A stretch of DNA of 64,000 bases. Source: Mesoterricola silvestris (lineage in GTDB: Bacteria > Acidobacteriota > Holophagae > Holophagales > Holophagaceae). Positions 54,934 through 63,552 of this stretch are shown here, one piece after another; the first letter of the stretch is position 1, and every line of letters begins with the position of its first letter. The DNA is taken from the NCBI RefSeq assembly GCF_030295405.1, contig NZ_AP027080.1:1-64000 (forward strand). The letters run 5' to 3'. The notes beneath the pieces are model-generated. The model saw only the letters and a program-made list of their open reading frames with translations, was not told the DNA's origin and did no database searches. A program made the position numbers and the translations under genes.

Positions 54934-57069
54934 TTATAAATCCACAGGAGACCCGAGGTCGAATTCGAGCGCCTGAGCCCGGGAGGCGAGCATGGATTCT
55001 TCCATTGCGGTGTTGAGGCCCTGTGCTTTGCGTGTCTCGATGCGGAACTGGGTTGCCTTGGTGATGGGGTGACCATCGGGGCCGTGAGCGAGCAGGATCT
55101 GTGTGCCGAGTGGGAACCTTGGATCGTCCAGGACCTGGACGATGGCACGCAGGCGCTGAACGTTGGGTTCGAGGGTCTGTCGGATATGGTCCTCCACTCC
55201 ATAGTCGCCATTCTCCAGCGCGATCCGGGCCCCCGCTAAAGCCTTCTCCTGAAGTTCGAGCCGCTTGCGGATGTTCTCTGTGCGAGCCGGGAGACCCTTC
55301 ACACAGTCATGGTTGCCGCAATTCAGGCAATCGTTATGGTATTCGCATGGAGACTGCACGAAGTCGTTGATGCAAATGCCAAAGGGCGTCAGAACGATGG
55401 CTTTGAGCATTCCCAGTTCTTCGATCTGGCGCTCCACTTCATGCGCGTACAGGGGCTCCTTGGGTGTGAAGGCCAGAATCTCGCCGAACAGGCGTCCACC
55501 TTCTGGGAGGAGTTCGGCCCTAACCTTGTGAACATGGTCCGCAGTCATATGGTCATAGGCGTCGGCCTGGGAGATCTTCAGGCGGCCTGACATGGCGTTG
55601 TTGAACCATCGCCAGATTCCCGCCTCCTCTGCGGCCGTACACCAGCGGTGGCGGAACTTATGGGTGCTAATTCGGAGTAGCCCGCCGTCCATGTTGGTAC
55701 GGCCGAGGTCGTCAAATGCTTGATCCAGAGCGCGTTTAAAGCGCTGATAAGAAGGGGCTTGAATCATGACATTTGATGGGCTGGTGTCGAATCGGCGAGT
55801 ACCCTTGAATTCCTGAACTCGTAATAAACACAGAGCTTCGCTGTATTTCAATCCGGAGGCACGGTTCATGACCGGGAACCCTGGTGGTAGATCTGCCAAC
55901 ACCGAACGCTCAAGATCTTCAAACCTGACCTTGCGCATCCCCCCTTTTTCACCGTAAAGAGGCATTTTTCGAGAAAACAAGTACTTGTGTTCAAAGCGAG
56001 AGACAAATTTTGGAGGATTGACCTGCAGGATGTCAGCTACCTCCTTTAATTCCAGCCATTCCTTGGTTCGCAGATACTCCAGGCGCTCGGGAAGGTGAAT
56101 TTTTCCTGGGTTGTCCTCATACCATTTGGCCATCTTGCGGGCTGGTTCAGAGATCTCAGTGAGCCAGGCGATAGCTTTCTTGAAATTGGGAATCCACGGA
56201 TTGGTGGCGTATACAAATTCCTTCTGCATTGGCTTCCCACCCTTCTCTGGCCGCCAACGCATGACGAACAGCTTTTCGCCGCCCTTCTCATCATCGAAAG
56301 CACAGTCAACGGGTAAGTCCAGCAGTTCACCGATCCGGGACGGTTGCCCAGCCAGAATTGCCGCAATGGCCATGGGATAGCGGTGCTGAGGCAACTCGGC
56401 CTGGGAAAACCCATAACCAACGGACGCCATTTCATGGTCGGTCAGGAGCATTTTATTCCGCTTTAGATCGAACTCATCGCCCACTCTGTTGAAATTGCTC
56501 TCCGGCTTGACCGTCATGCCTTTCCAGTTGAACCGTGTTCGGACTAGGCCGCTCTCCTGCAACCCGTCCACCAAACGGTTGAGCAATAGGCACAGTTCGT
56601 ACTTCCTCGAATCGTTCGTGCGGTCCGCCATTCGGATCGCTAGGTTCACCTCGTCGAGCACGTCCGGCGTTATGAATTCAGGCGATGACGTCAGTCCGCG
56701 ATCCAGCAGGCCGACTTCCAGACGCCGCCAAACTTCTAATAAATTCCTCGGGGAGCCGATGTTTTTCGGGCGGTCTTCCGCCAGGTGCTTTAGGGTCCAT
56801 GCCTTGGCAATATCCCTCAAGGGTTGATCGAGCACCCGGCGTTCCATGCGCCGGTTATCTGGGGTGAACTTTGTGAAAGGTAATCCTAGGCGATGAGAGG
56901 GCCTAGCCCTATCTTGGATTTCACCCGCCAGCCGGAGATCCCAGTTATCAGAATCGAAGGACTCCGTGCACGGCAATTCCGCAGTTAAGGGCCGCCATTG
57001 CGCGATAAATGCCTCGATGTTCCTCGCGGCATCTGAGGCAAGTGGTAAGAACGGCACATATTGGATCAC
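54934..57069 (-). CDS. Tyrosine recombinase 3 (large, TnpB-like)
   Basis: The 711-residue protein uses a GTG start at 57069 that overlaps the preceding stop. The catalytic domain shows Arg in GQPSRIGELLDL, HKFRH (the His-x-x-Arg box, THKFRHRWC) and the tyrosine in QADAYDHMT. The second His/Trp position is not obvious. A C-terminal Cys-rich segment (CEYHNDCLNCGNHDC) suggests zinc binding, as in TnpB-type integrases. The length and tail distinguish it from the other two. The three proteins presumably act together on the ends, each being a different size and sequence. Confidence 0.85.
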   Translation of the reverse strand: MIQYVPFLPLASDAARNIEAFIAQWRPLTAELPCTESFDSDNWDLRLAGEIQDRARPSHRLGLPFTKFTPDNRRMERRVLDQPLRDIAKAWTLKHLAEDRPKNIGSPRNLLEVWRRLEVGLLDRGLTSSPEFITPDVLDEVNLAIRMADRTNDSRKYELCLLLNRLVDGLQESGLVRTRFNWKGMTVKPESNFNRVGDEFDLKRNKMLLTDHEMASVGYGFSQAELPQHRYPMAIAAILAGQPSRIGELLDLPVDCAFDDEKGGEKLFVMRWRPEKGGKPMQKEFVYATNPWIPNFKKAIAWLTEISEPARKMAKWYEDNPGKIHLPERLEYLRTKEWLELKEVADILQVNPPKFVSRFEHKYLFSRKMPLYGEKGGMRKVRFEDLERSVLADLPPGFPVMNRASGLKYSEALCLLRVQEFKGTRRFDTSPSNVMIQAPSYQRFKRALDQAFDDLGRTNMDGGLLRISTHKFRHRWCTAAEEAGIWRWFNNAMSGRLKISQADAYDHMTADHVHKVRAELLPEGGRLFGEILAFTPKEPLYAHEVERQIEELGMLKAIVLTPFGICINDFVQSPCEYHNDCLNCGNHDCVKGLPARTENIRKRLELQEKALAGARIALENGDYGVEDHIRQTLEPNVQRLRAIVQVLDDPRFPLGTQILLAHGPDGHPITKATQFRIETRKAQGLNTAMEESMLASRAQALEFDLGSPVDL

Positions 57070-58598
57070 ATGCCCTCCTGTTCGAGTAGTAATTCCAAGG
57101 AAAGGCCATCCCGGCGCAACTTATTGTCCCTCATGGCTATGACCTGCTTTACTGCCTGAATACTCATGTCATGCGTGTCGGCCTGGGAAGTGCCGCCGCA
57201 TACCAGAACCTGATCTCGCTCGGCTTCCAATTCCTTCAATACCTGCTCGTGGGGGCCTGCCATGAGGGCTTGGAATTTAAGGCATGTGTAACAAGCGTAT
57301 GGCTTTCGCTGTGCGCAGAGGTTCTTACATTGGCCGATTGCTCTTCCTTGGAACGATTCTGGGTAGAGGGCGGATCCCTGGCCCGAATAGCATAATTCGC
57401 CTTTAAAATATCCGGCCGTACGCACTTCGGAAGCTGCCATTTTGCGGTCGGCATCCATCAGCACTTTTACATCAATGCCCCCATAGCATTCCAATGCTGA
57501 GGAAACAGTTGTATGCCCTAGGATCCGAGCCACCTGTATGAGCGTTGCACCTCGCAGCAGCGCCCAGGTGGCGAGAGACATTCGGAAACGTTTCATGCTG
57601 ATTTTGAAGTAATCGCCGGTCCTTGGCGACCGGAGCCTGACCAACGTTCGGGTGGTCGAGTCGAAAACCATCAGGCCGCCGAGAACGCGCGGCAAGCCGG
57701 CTACGAGGCTTTCTCCGACGTAGTGGTAGGTACGAATGGGGTCCTGGTTCTCCGGGTGAACGAACAGAGGGAGGTCATCCCCCATGCCCAAATGTGCCCA
57801 TTTGGCCTTCTGGTCAGCGATCCATCCAGCCAATAAAGCTCCCACTTCGGGATGCAAGGCCCAGGACTCGAACGACTCGCGCCATCCCTCACCGGGCCTC
57901 TTGACCTGGGGGAAGGCCAGTGTGTATACCCCGTCCTTCTGGTTCAGGTCCTTGCACTTGAGGTCTGCAACCTGGGCCCGGCGCATTCCTGAGAGACGGA
58001 ACAGTAGAATTTTGAGATAGGCGTGGGCGGGAATGAGATTCGTTTCCCACGAATCGTGCAGAGCCCGCATGAGAATCCGGTCCTCGCTCAACAGCAGCGG
58101 CCCCTTGGTGGGGTGCATGGTCAAGGTGGCCTCGCCCTTGATGGTTTCGAGATGTCTCAGCTTGGCAACCCATTTCTGGGCTTCTGGCGAGAATCTATGT
58201 CCAGGATCACCATGAAGTGCCAAGGCCTTGGCGAACATCTTGACAAATGCTAATTGGTTTCTGTGGCGTTCATCTAATGACAGCGCAAATGCCTGGATCA
58301 TGTCGAGGGTTAAGGAATCTACTCGTTTTCCTCGGCGAGAATAGGCGTGCTTTAGCAAGGGTCCGACAGCCTTCTCCATCAATGTCGCGGAGGAAGAGCA
58401 AGCGAATGCTCGGAGTACCCCAACCATCGCCGCCTTGATGCTGGCCACCATTTCGTCAGTTGCCCATGCACGGAGAGGGGCAAACTTGAGCCTGATTGTT
58501 TTGCTGGAAGTTTGGAACTCCCACACGTCCATCAAGGGATCGAACAGCACTCCGGCTTTCGTGTGCGTCAATGAAGGTCGGAGTATGACATTACTCAT
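57066..58598 (-). CDS. Tyrosine recombinase 2 (Cys-rich C-terminus)
   Basis: The 510-residue protein has the catalytic features Arg206 in LSGMRRAQV, Lys336-Arg337-Phe338-Arg339 at the His-x-x-Arg box (so the His is replaced by Lys), His362 in ILGHTTVS and Tyr372 in LECYGG. The C-terminal about 100 residues contain several Cys (CKNLCAQ and CYTCLKF), possibly a zinc site. It overlaps the first recombinase by 8 bp and the third by 4 bp. The changed box residue occurs in active members too, so loss of activity is not implied. Confidence 0.85.
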   Translation of the reverse strand: MSNVILRPSLTHTKAGVLFDPLMDVWEFQTSSKTIRLKFAPLRAWATDEMVASIKAAMVGVLRAFACSSSATLMEKAVGPLLKHAYSRRGKRVDSLTLDMIQAFALSLDERHRNQLAFVKMFAKALALHGDPGHRFSPEAQKWVAKLRHLETIKGEATLTMHPTKGPLLLSEDRILMRALHDSWETNLIPAHAYLKILLFRLSGMRRAQVADLKCKDLNQKDGVYTLAFPQVKRPGEGWRESFESWALHPEVGALLAGWIADQKAKWAHLGMGDDLPLFVHPENQDPIRTYHYVGESLVAGLPRVLGGLMVFDSTTRTLVRLRSPRTGDYFKISMKRFRMSLATWALLRGATLIQVARILGHTTVSSALECYGGIDVKVLMDADRKMAASEVRTAGYFKGELCYSGQGSALYPESFQGRAIGQCKNLCAQRKPYACYTCLKFQALMAGPHEQVLKELEAERDQVLVCGGTSQADTHDMSIQAVKQVIAMRDNKLRRDGLSLELLLEQEGM

Positions 58599-59973
58599 GG
58601 TCGTCGCCTCGCGGGTGCATCATGTCCTCCTGCATTTCGAGAAGGAACTTTTGGGCCTTCCTTTTTGTGTGGCGGCGAAGGTAGATCGCAGCCGTAGATC
58701 GCGGTGAATTGGGGTTCCATCCCATCAACTCAGCCCTGTGCTGGACTTCACGAGCCTCGTCCAATCCATGCTCGTCTGCCAATCTGGAGAACTCATCGTT
58801 CCAAGCGTGCCGCAGCTTGTGCGGCGAGAGGTTCTTCGGCACACCTGCCACTGCCCGCAGATCCTTGAAAATTTTTGCCAGTCCGGAAAAGGACAGTGGC
58901 AGGCCGTCCCGGTGATTGACGATCAGTAGTGGATGCTTCCGAGCCATCGGAAACTTGCCCCGAACCAACGATACATAGTCCAACCACATCGCCTGGAGGC
59001 CAGAATTCACCGGTAGATCCCGGTCTCGCGTCTTGGTGTTCGGCTCATATTTTCGCGGATCCTCCGGGTCATCAGGACGCCGCAGCACGAACACTTTTGC
59101 GCCTTTCAGATCCCGTGCCTTGAGTCCCAGGAGTTCACCACGGCGAATCCCCAGGCAATATAGAAGATTGACGATCAAGCGATTCCGCACACGAATAGCG
59201 AGCCTCCCAAGGAGCCTGTCCCGGATCCTCTTGACTTCCTTTTGGTCCCCAGCATTCTCTGCAGCCGTCCAAGCCTGAACCAAATCCGGCGGGTCCGCCC
59301 ATGGGTTGTCGGGGTGGTCTACTCCGATCAAGTTTAGTATTCGCTCGATGACTTCAGGCTCTGGGGCCATGGGGAGTAAGAAGGCGTTGCGGCCTTTGGC
59401 TCGTTCCCGGTGTCCGAGGATGTTCTTCACCATATCGTCCCGAACGGTCTGGGCAGCCGCACTTTCGTCCCGGCGGCCTGAGTTGGCCATCCAGTTGCAG
59501 GCGACGGTAGCCAACCAATGGAGGTAGTCCGCTGCAACGTCGAGACGGTAGTTGCCCACCCGCGAGGTGACTACATCCAGCATCCGTGGCTCACGCATGG
59601 GTTCCCCGGGCCGAAAGGGAAACACGTTTTTGTGTGGGTCCCTCTGTTGCGAACGAGTCACGATTCGCAAACACGCGACCAAGTCTGACATCTCTGCATG
59701 AGAGAGGAATTTCCCATTGCCAAAGCGACCATCCAGATCGATGCCCCGGACATTCGCCCAGTCGTAGATGGCTGCGACAGTCACGGCATTATTGGCGAGG
59801 GTCCCGCCCGCAACCCCTGTTACTCGGCGATGGGAAGTCAGCCACACCGACGGGGCGAACAGCGGGAGGCCGGTCGTAACGTCCACCACCAGGGGGTGGC
59901 GCTCCCCATAATCCGATACCACGGTCTCGACTCGGTAGCCCGATTCTTTACAGATTGAGGAGGTCGCTTTCAT
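58591..59973 (-). CDS. Tyrosine recombinase 1 (TnpA-like)
   Basis: This is the first gene of the module, 104 bp from the right boundary of the island. The 460-residue protein has a complete tyrosine-recombinase set: Arg in CLGIRRGELLGL (277/278), a lysine-bearing beta-hairpin segment, His385-x-x-Arg388 in HKLRHAW, a Trp/His position near 412-419, and Tyr431 in AAIYLRRH. ATG 59971-59973 has no strong ribosome site. It is probably the recombinase that first attacks the yjbQ target, by analogy with TnpA. Confidence 0.88.
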   Translation of the reverse strand: MKATSSICKESGYRVETVVSDYGERHPLVVDVTTGLPLFAPSVWLTSHRRVTGVAGGTLANNAVTVAAIYDWANVRGIDLDGRFGNGKFLSHAEMSDLVACLRIVTRSQQRDPHKNVFPFRPGEPMREPRMLDVVTSRVGNYRLDVAADYLHWLATVACNWMANSGRRDESAAAQTVRDDMVKNILGHRERAKGRNAFLLPMAPEPEVIERILNLIGVDHPDNPWADPPDLVQAWTAAENAGDQKEVKRIRDRLLGRLAIRVRNRLIVNLLYCLGIRRGELLGLKARDLKGAKVFVLRRPDDPEDPRKYEPNTKTRDRDLPVNSGLQAMWLDYVSLVRGKFPMARKHPLLIVNHRDGLPLSFSGLAKIFKDLRAVAGVPKNLSPHKLRHAWNDEFSRLADEHGLDEAREVQHRAELMGWNPNSPRSTAAIYLRRHTKRKAQKFLLEMQEDMMHPRGDDHE

Positions 59974-60077
59974 GACGGGGACAGACTACCCCCCCGTTTC
60001 CCCGGTGTAAAGAGCTAACTTCAATCATATCAATTTCTGGTCAGTAGTCAATGACAAACTAGATCTGGTGAATGAAG
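59974..60077. other. Right end of the island
   Basis: 104 bp between recombinase 1 and the yjbQ junction. It must hold the promoter of the recombinase operon and the right recombination end. The last bases, read on the minus strand from the junction, are CTTCATTCACCAGATC and supply the new end of the truncated yjbQ frame (LHSPDLVCH, stop at 60048-60050). A TTGTCA motif near 60050 mirrors TTGTCA near the left end. Confidence 0.55.
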
Positions 60078-60452
60078 GAAGATCTGCTCCCAGGGGCCGA
60101 AATCCAGGCGGCCCTTGGTGATGGCGACAACCACCTCCCGGCCCATGATCTGGCGCTTCTGGTGGGCGTCGCCGTTGTCCTCGCCGGAGCGGTTGTGCAG
60201 GTAGCCGCCCCGGGCGGGGTCGGCGCCTTCGTTGAAGGGGGCGAGCTTTTCCAGCCAGCGCTTGTAGTCCTCGTGGAGGCCGGGCTCGTCGTCGTTGATG
60301 AAGACGCTGGCGGTGATGTGCATGGCGTTGACGAGGCAGAAGCCCTCCTGGACGCCGCTGGCGTCCAGGGCCTCCTCCACGTCGGGGGTGATGTTCACGA
60401 AGCCCACCCGCTCGGGCTCGTGGAGGGTCAGGGTCACGCGGTGGGATTTCAT
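60048..60452 (-). pseudogene. yjbQ: Resident yjbQ, 3'-truncated by the island
   Basis: Codons 1-125 of yjbQ (ATG 60452; [15 protein letters not shown]... through WEQIF) are native, and the last 9 codons (LHSPDLVCH) come from the island end. The normal C-terminus [19 protein letters not shown] is missing and lies at 34071-34130. The truncated 134-residue product lacks a conserved C-terminal strand and is probably inactive or unstable. The gene is divergent from thiG with 52 bp between them, which fits the reported thiamin-phosphate-synthase-like activity of this family. Confidence 0.93.
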
Positions 60453-60504
60453 GGGCGGCCTCTTCCCTACAGTAGACTGGTACCCGAACTTTTTGGAGTC
60501 GCCC

Positions 60505-61281
60505 ATGCTCACCATCGCCGGCCGCACCTTCCAGAACCGCCTCATCCTCGGGACCGGCAAGTACAAGGACTTCGCCACCATGAAGGCGTGCTACGAGGCC
60601 GGCTCGGTGGAGATGGTGACCCTGGCGGTGCGGCGCTTCGATCTCTCGGCCAAGGGCGATGACAACATCCTCAACTGGATCCCCAAGGGCATGGCGCTGC
60701 TGCCCAACACCGCGGGCTGCTACACCCGGGAGGACGCCCTGCGGGTGTGCCGCCTGGCCCGGGAGGCCCTGGAGACGGACTGGGTGAAGCTGGAGGTCAT
60801 CGGGGATCCCCTCAGCCTGTACCCCGACGGGGAGGAGACGCTGCGGGCGGCGGAAATCCTCGTGAAGGAGGGGTTCGTGGTGCTCCCCTACATCAACGCG
60901 GACCCCATCCTGGCCAAGAAGCTCTGCGAGGCGGGCTGCGCGGCGGTGATGCCCCTGGGATCGGCCATCGGTTCGGGGCTGGGGGTGCAGAACCCCTACG
61001 TGATCCAGATCCTCCGGGACGTGGTGGGGGGCTTCGGCCTGCCGCTCATCGTGGACGCGGGGGTGGGCACCGCCAGCGACGCGGCGGTGGCCATGGAGCT
61101 GGGGGCGGACGCGGTGCTCATGAACACCGCCGTGGCCGAGGCCGCGGACCCGGTGAAGATGGCCCGGGCCATGGATTTCGCCGTGAAGGCGGGGCGGCTG
61201 GCCTTCGAGGCCGGCCGTATGCCCCGCCGGTTGTACGCCAGCGCCTCCAGCCCCGTGGGGGGGGTGGTGGGGAAAGGCTGA
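60505..61281 (+). CDS. thiG: Thiazole synthase ThiG
   Basis: ThiG makes the thiazole phosphate moiety of thiamin from deoxyxylulose phosphate, dehydroglycine and ThiS-thiocarboxylate. The 258 residues start at ATG 60505 behind GGAG. The family blocks are [35 protein letters not shown] with the Schiff-base lysine, [18 protein letters not shown] and [27 protein letters not shown]. No thiS or thiH is adjacent in the window. The 52-bp spacer to yjbQ is too short for a TPP riboswitch. It is first of a thiG-lipA-rlmN run. Confidence 0.96.
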   Translation: MLTIAGRTFQNRLILGTGKYKDFATMKACYEAGSVEMVTLAVRRFDLSAKGDDNILNWIPKGMALLPNTAGCYTREDALRVCRLAREALETDWVKLEVIGDPLSLYPDGEETLRAAEILVKEGFVVLPYINADPILAKKLCEAGCAAVMPLGSAIGSGLGVQNPYVIQILRDVVGGFGLPLIVDAGVGTASDAAVAMELGADAVLMNTAVAEAADPVKMARAMDFAVKAGRLAFEAGRMPRRLYASASSPVGGVVGKG

Positions 61282-61317
61282 CGCCGGGTTATCCTGGAGG
61301 GGCAAGGGAGCCCGTTC

Positions 61318-62244
61318 ATGCCTCGATTCTCAAGACGTTCCGGCCGCGAAGTCCTGGAGGGCCACCCGCGCCTGCCGGACTGGATCGTCCAGGAGAAGGT
61401 GAAGCTTTCGGACCTCCACGCCATGAAGGCGCGCATGCGGGAATCCGCCCTGCACACGGTGTGCGAGGAGGCCCGGTGCCCGAACCGCAACCACTGCTTC
61501 ACCCACGGCACGGCAACCTTCCTGCTCATGGGGGACACCTGCACCCGGGCCTGCGGGTTCTGTTCCATCCGGAGCGGCAGGCCCCTGCCCCTGGATCCCC
61601 GGGAACCGGAGGAGACCGCCCAGCGCGTGGCCTCCCTGGGGCTGAAGTTCGCCGTGCTCACCTCCGTGAACCGGGATGATCTCCCCGACGGGGGCGCGGC
61701 GCATTTCGCGGGCACCATCCGCGCCATCCGGCGCCTGAACCCGGGCACGGGGGTGGAGGTGCTCACGCCGGATTTCATGGGGGACCTGGATGCCGTGGCG
61801 GAGGTGGTGGCCGCGGGACCGGCGGTGTTCAACCACAACACGGAGACCGTGCCCAGCCTCTACGCCGAAGTGCGCCCCGCGGGGCGCTTCCAGCGGTCCC
61901 TGGACGTGCTGGCCCACGCCAAGCGCCTGGGCACGGCGCTCTTCGGGGACGAGTTCCGCACCAAGTCGGGGCTGATGCTGGGCCTGGGGGAGACGGAGGC
62001 GGAGCTCATGGAGGTCTTCGGGAAGCTGGTGGAGGCGGGGGTCGATATCCTCACGCTCGGGCAGTACCTGCGGCCCACCCGGCACCAGCTGCCGGTGAAG
62101 GCGTACGTCCACCCCGACGCCTTCGCGGAACTGGGCCGCAAGGCCAAGGCCCTGGGGTTCCGCACCGTGTACGCGGGCCCGCTGGTGCGTTCCAGCTTCA
62201 ACGCCCACGAGGTGAGCGCCATGGAAGGGATCTCCATCGCATGA
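61318..62244 (+). CDS. lipA: Lipoyl synthase
   Basis: This radical SAM enzyme inserts two sulfurs into octanoyl groups on lipoyl-dependent proteins. Both clusters are readable in the 308 residues. The auxiliary cluster motif is [12 protein letters not shown] (near residue 49), with the distal serine in VRSSFNAHE near the C-terminus. The radical SAM motif is CTRACGFC (near 78). ATG 61318 follows GGGAG. The stop overlaps the rlmN start (ATGA), so the two iron-sulfur enzymes are made together. Confidence 0.97.
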   Translation: MPRFSRRSGREVLEGHPRLPDWIVQEKVKLSDLHAMKARMRESALHTVCEEARCPNRNHCFTHGTATFLLMGDTCTRACGFCSIRSGRPLPLDPREPEETAQRVASLGLKFAVLTSVNRDDLPDGGAAHFAGTIRAIRRLNPGTGVEVLTPDFMGDLDAVAEVVAAGPAVFNHNTETVPSLYAEVRPAGRFQRSLDVLAHAKRLGTALFGDEFRTKSGLMLGLGETEAELMEVFGKLVEAGVDILTLGQYLRPTRHQLPVKAYVHPDAFAELGRKAKALGFRTVYAGPLVRSSFNAHEVSAMEGISIA

Positions 62245-63305
62245 CCGGGACCGCCGCCAACCCCTGGGACGCCCCGGCCCCGGAGGCCGCGGGGCTCCCC
62301 TCCGTCTTCGGGCTGCTGCCCGAGGAGCTGGAGGCCGCCCCGGGCCGCGCGGAGCACGTCTTCAACCGCCTGCACCGGCCCTGGACCTACCGGCCCGAAG
62401 GGCTCTTCCTCAACCGGGAGGCGCGGGAATGGATCGCGGCCTCGTACGACGTGTCGCTGCCGGAGATCATCGAGCGCCACCCCAGCGAGGACGGCGCCAC
62501 CAAGGTGGTGCTGCGCCTGCGGGACGGGGAGCGCATCGAGGCCGTGCACATGCCCCGGGACGTGCGCAATCCCCGGGTGACCCTCTGCATCAGCAGCCAG
62601 GTGGGATGCGCCATGGGGTGCACCTTCTGCGCCACGGGCGCCATGGGGATCCGGCGCAACCTTTCGGCGGGGGAGATCGTGGGCCAGGTGCTGAGCCTCA
62701 TCCGGACCCTGGGGCCCGCCCAGCCCCACGCCATCACCCTGGTGTTCATGGGCATGGGGGAGCCGCTGCACAACCTGGACAACGTCCACCGGGCCATCCG
62801 CATCCTGAACCACCCCTGGGGGCTGAACATCTCCACCCGGCGCATCACGGTGTCCACCTCCGGCCTGGTGCCCGCCATCGAGCGGCTTTCCCGCCTGCGG
62901 CCGCGGCCCTGGCTGGCCTTGAGCCTCAACGCCACCACGGACGAGGCCCGGAGCCGGGTCATGCCCGTGAACCGCGTGTGGGGCCTGGGGCGCCTGCGGG
63001 AGGCCCTGGGGGCCTGGGGACTGGCCCCCGGGGAGAAATTCCTCCTGGAATACGTGCTGCTGGCCGGGGAGAACGACACGGTGGAGGATGCCGACCGCCT
63101 TGCGGATTGGCTGGGCGAACTGCGCCATGGACACAACATCAACCTCATCCGCATGAACGAGCACGCGGCGTCCGCCTTCAAGCAGCCGGAGGAGGACCGG
63201 CTCCAGGCCTTCCTGGACCGGCTCAAGGCCCGGGGCTGCTTCGTGACGGTGCGCAAGAGCCGGGGCCGGGATGTGCAAGGGGCCTGCGGCCAGCTGCTTA
63301 AATAA
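62241..63305 (+). CDS. rlmN: 23S rRNA / tRNA (adenine-C2)-methyltransferase RlmN
   Basis: This radical SAM methyltransferase modifies A2503 of 23S rRNA and A37 of some tRNAs. The 354-residue protein has LCISSQVGCAMGCTFCATG, where the CxxxCxxC motif holds the cluster and the upstream Cys is conserved. It also has FMGMGEPLHNLDN and the C-terminal methyl-carrying Cys in GRDVQGACGQL. The start overlaps lipA by 4 bp. An rlmN-type and not a Cfr-type assignment is favoured by the length and the FATG/SAM context, though the two are close relatives. Confidence 0.94.
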   Translation: MTGTAANPWDAPAPEAAGLPSVFGLLPEELEAAPGRAEHVFNRLHRPWTYRPEGLFLNREAREWIAASYDVSLPEIIERHPSEDGATKVVLRLRDGERIEAVHMPRDVRNPRVTLCISSQVGCAMGCTFCATGAMGIRRNLSAGEIVGQVLSLIRTLGPAQPHAITLVFMGMGEPLHNLDNVHRAIRILNHPWGLNISTRRITVSTSGLVPAIERLSRLRPRPWLALSLNATTDEARSRVMPVNRVWGLGRLREALGAWGLAPGEKFLLEYVLLAGENDTVEDADRLADWLGELRHGHNINLIRMNEHAASAFKQPEEDRLQAFLDRLKARGCFVTVRKSRGRDVQGACGQLLK

Positions 63306-63420
63306 ACCTGGGCCGGGGGATCCGGATGAATTAAATATTAATGTCGCGGTGTGACCCCGGTCCGTTGGAGAACGGGGGCAACCGTGATAGCTTTCATCTC
63401 GTTCTCCTCAGAGGTCCCGA

Positions 63421-63552
63421 ATGCATCAGCCGGATGACGTCTCACAAACCTGGGTCCCCCCCGCGGAGGCCTGGACGCCGCAGGGGCAGCCGCCCACCCT
63501 GGACCCCTACTACGAGGACCCCTACAACCCCGATCCCTATTCCAAGATGTAG
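63421..63552 (+). CDS. Small Pro/Tyr-rich peptide (43 aa)
   Basis: ATG 63421 with GAGG 6 bases upstream opens a 43-codon frame whose TAG abuts the ATG of the rdgB-like gene (63553). The product is acidic and repetitive in style (LDPYYEDPYNPDPYSKM) and has no hydrophobic segment. No family is recognised. The position and zero spacing suggest that it is translated together with the next gene. It could also be only an upstream leader that tunes that gene's expression. Confidence 0.5.
   Translation: MHQPDDVSQTWVPPAEAWTPQGQPPTLDPYYEDPYNPDPYSKM

Larger units (their letters stand above)
34131..60077. mobile_element. 25.9-kb composite genomic island inserted in yjbQ
   Basis: The boundaries are set by the split yjbQ. 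The resident gene runs through codon 125 (TTC, 60078-60080) and resumes at codon 126 (TAC, 34128-34130), with no duplicated bases. The right end carries three tandem tyrosine recombinases with accessory genes (51959-59973), as expected for a Tn554-like integrating element that leaves no target duplication. The left part carries cargo of defence-like type. A second yjbQ 3' fragment at 46683-46752, with the same inner signature as the left end, divides the island into two units (about 34131-46682 and 46741-60077). This suggests stacking of related elements. Parts of the island are much more AT-rich than the backbone. Confidence 0.9.

Noticed and set aside
60453-60504. TPP riboswitch before thiG
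   Set aside because: Only 52 bp separate thiG from yjbQ and no thi-box sequence is visible.
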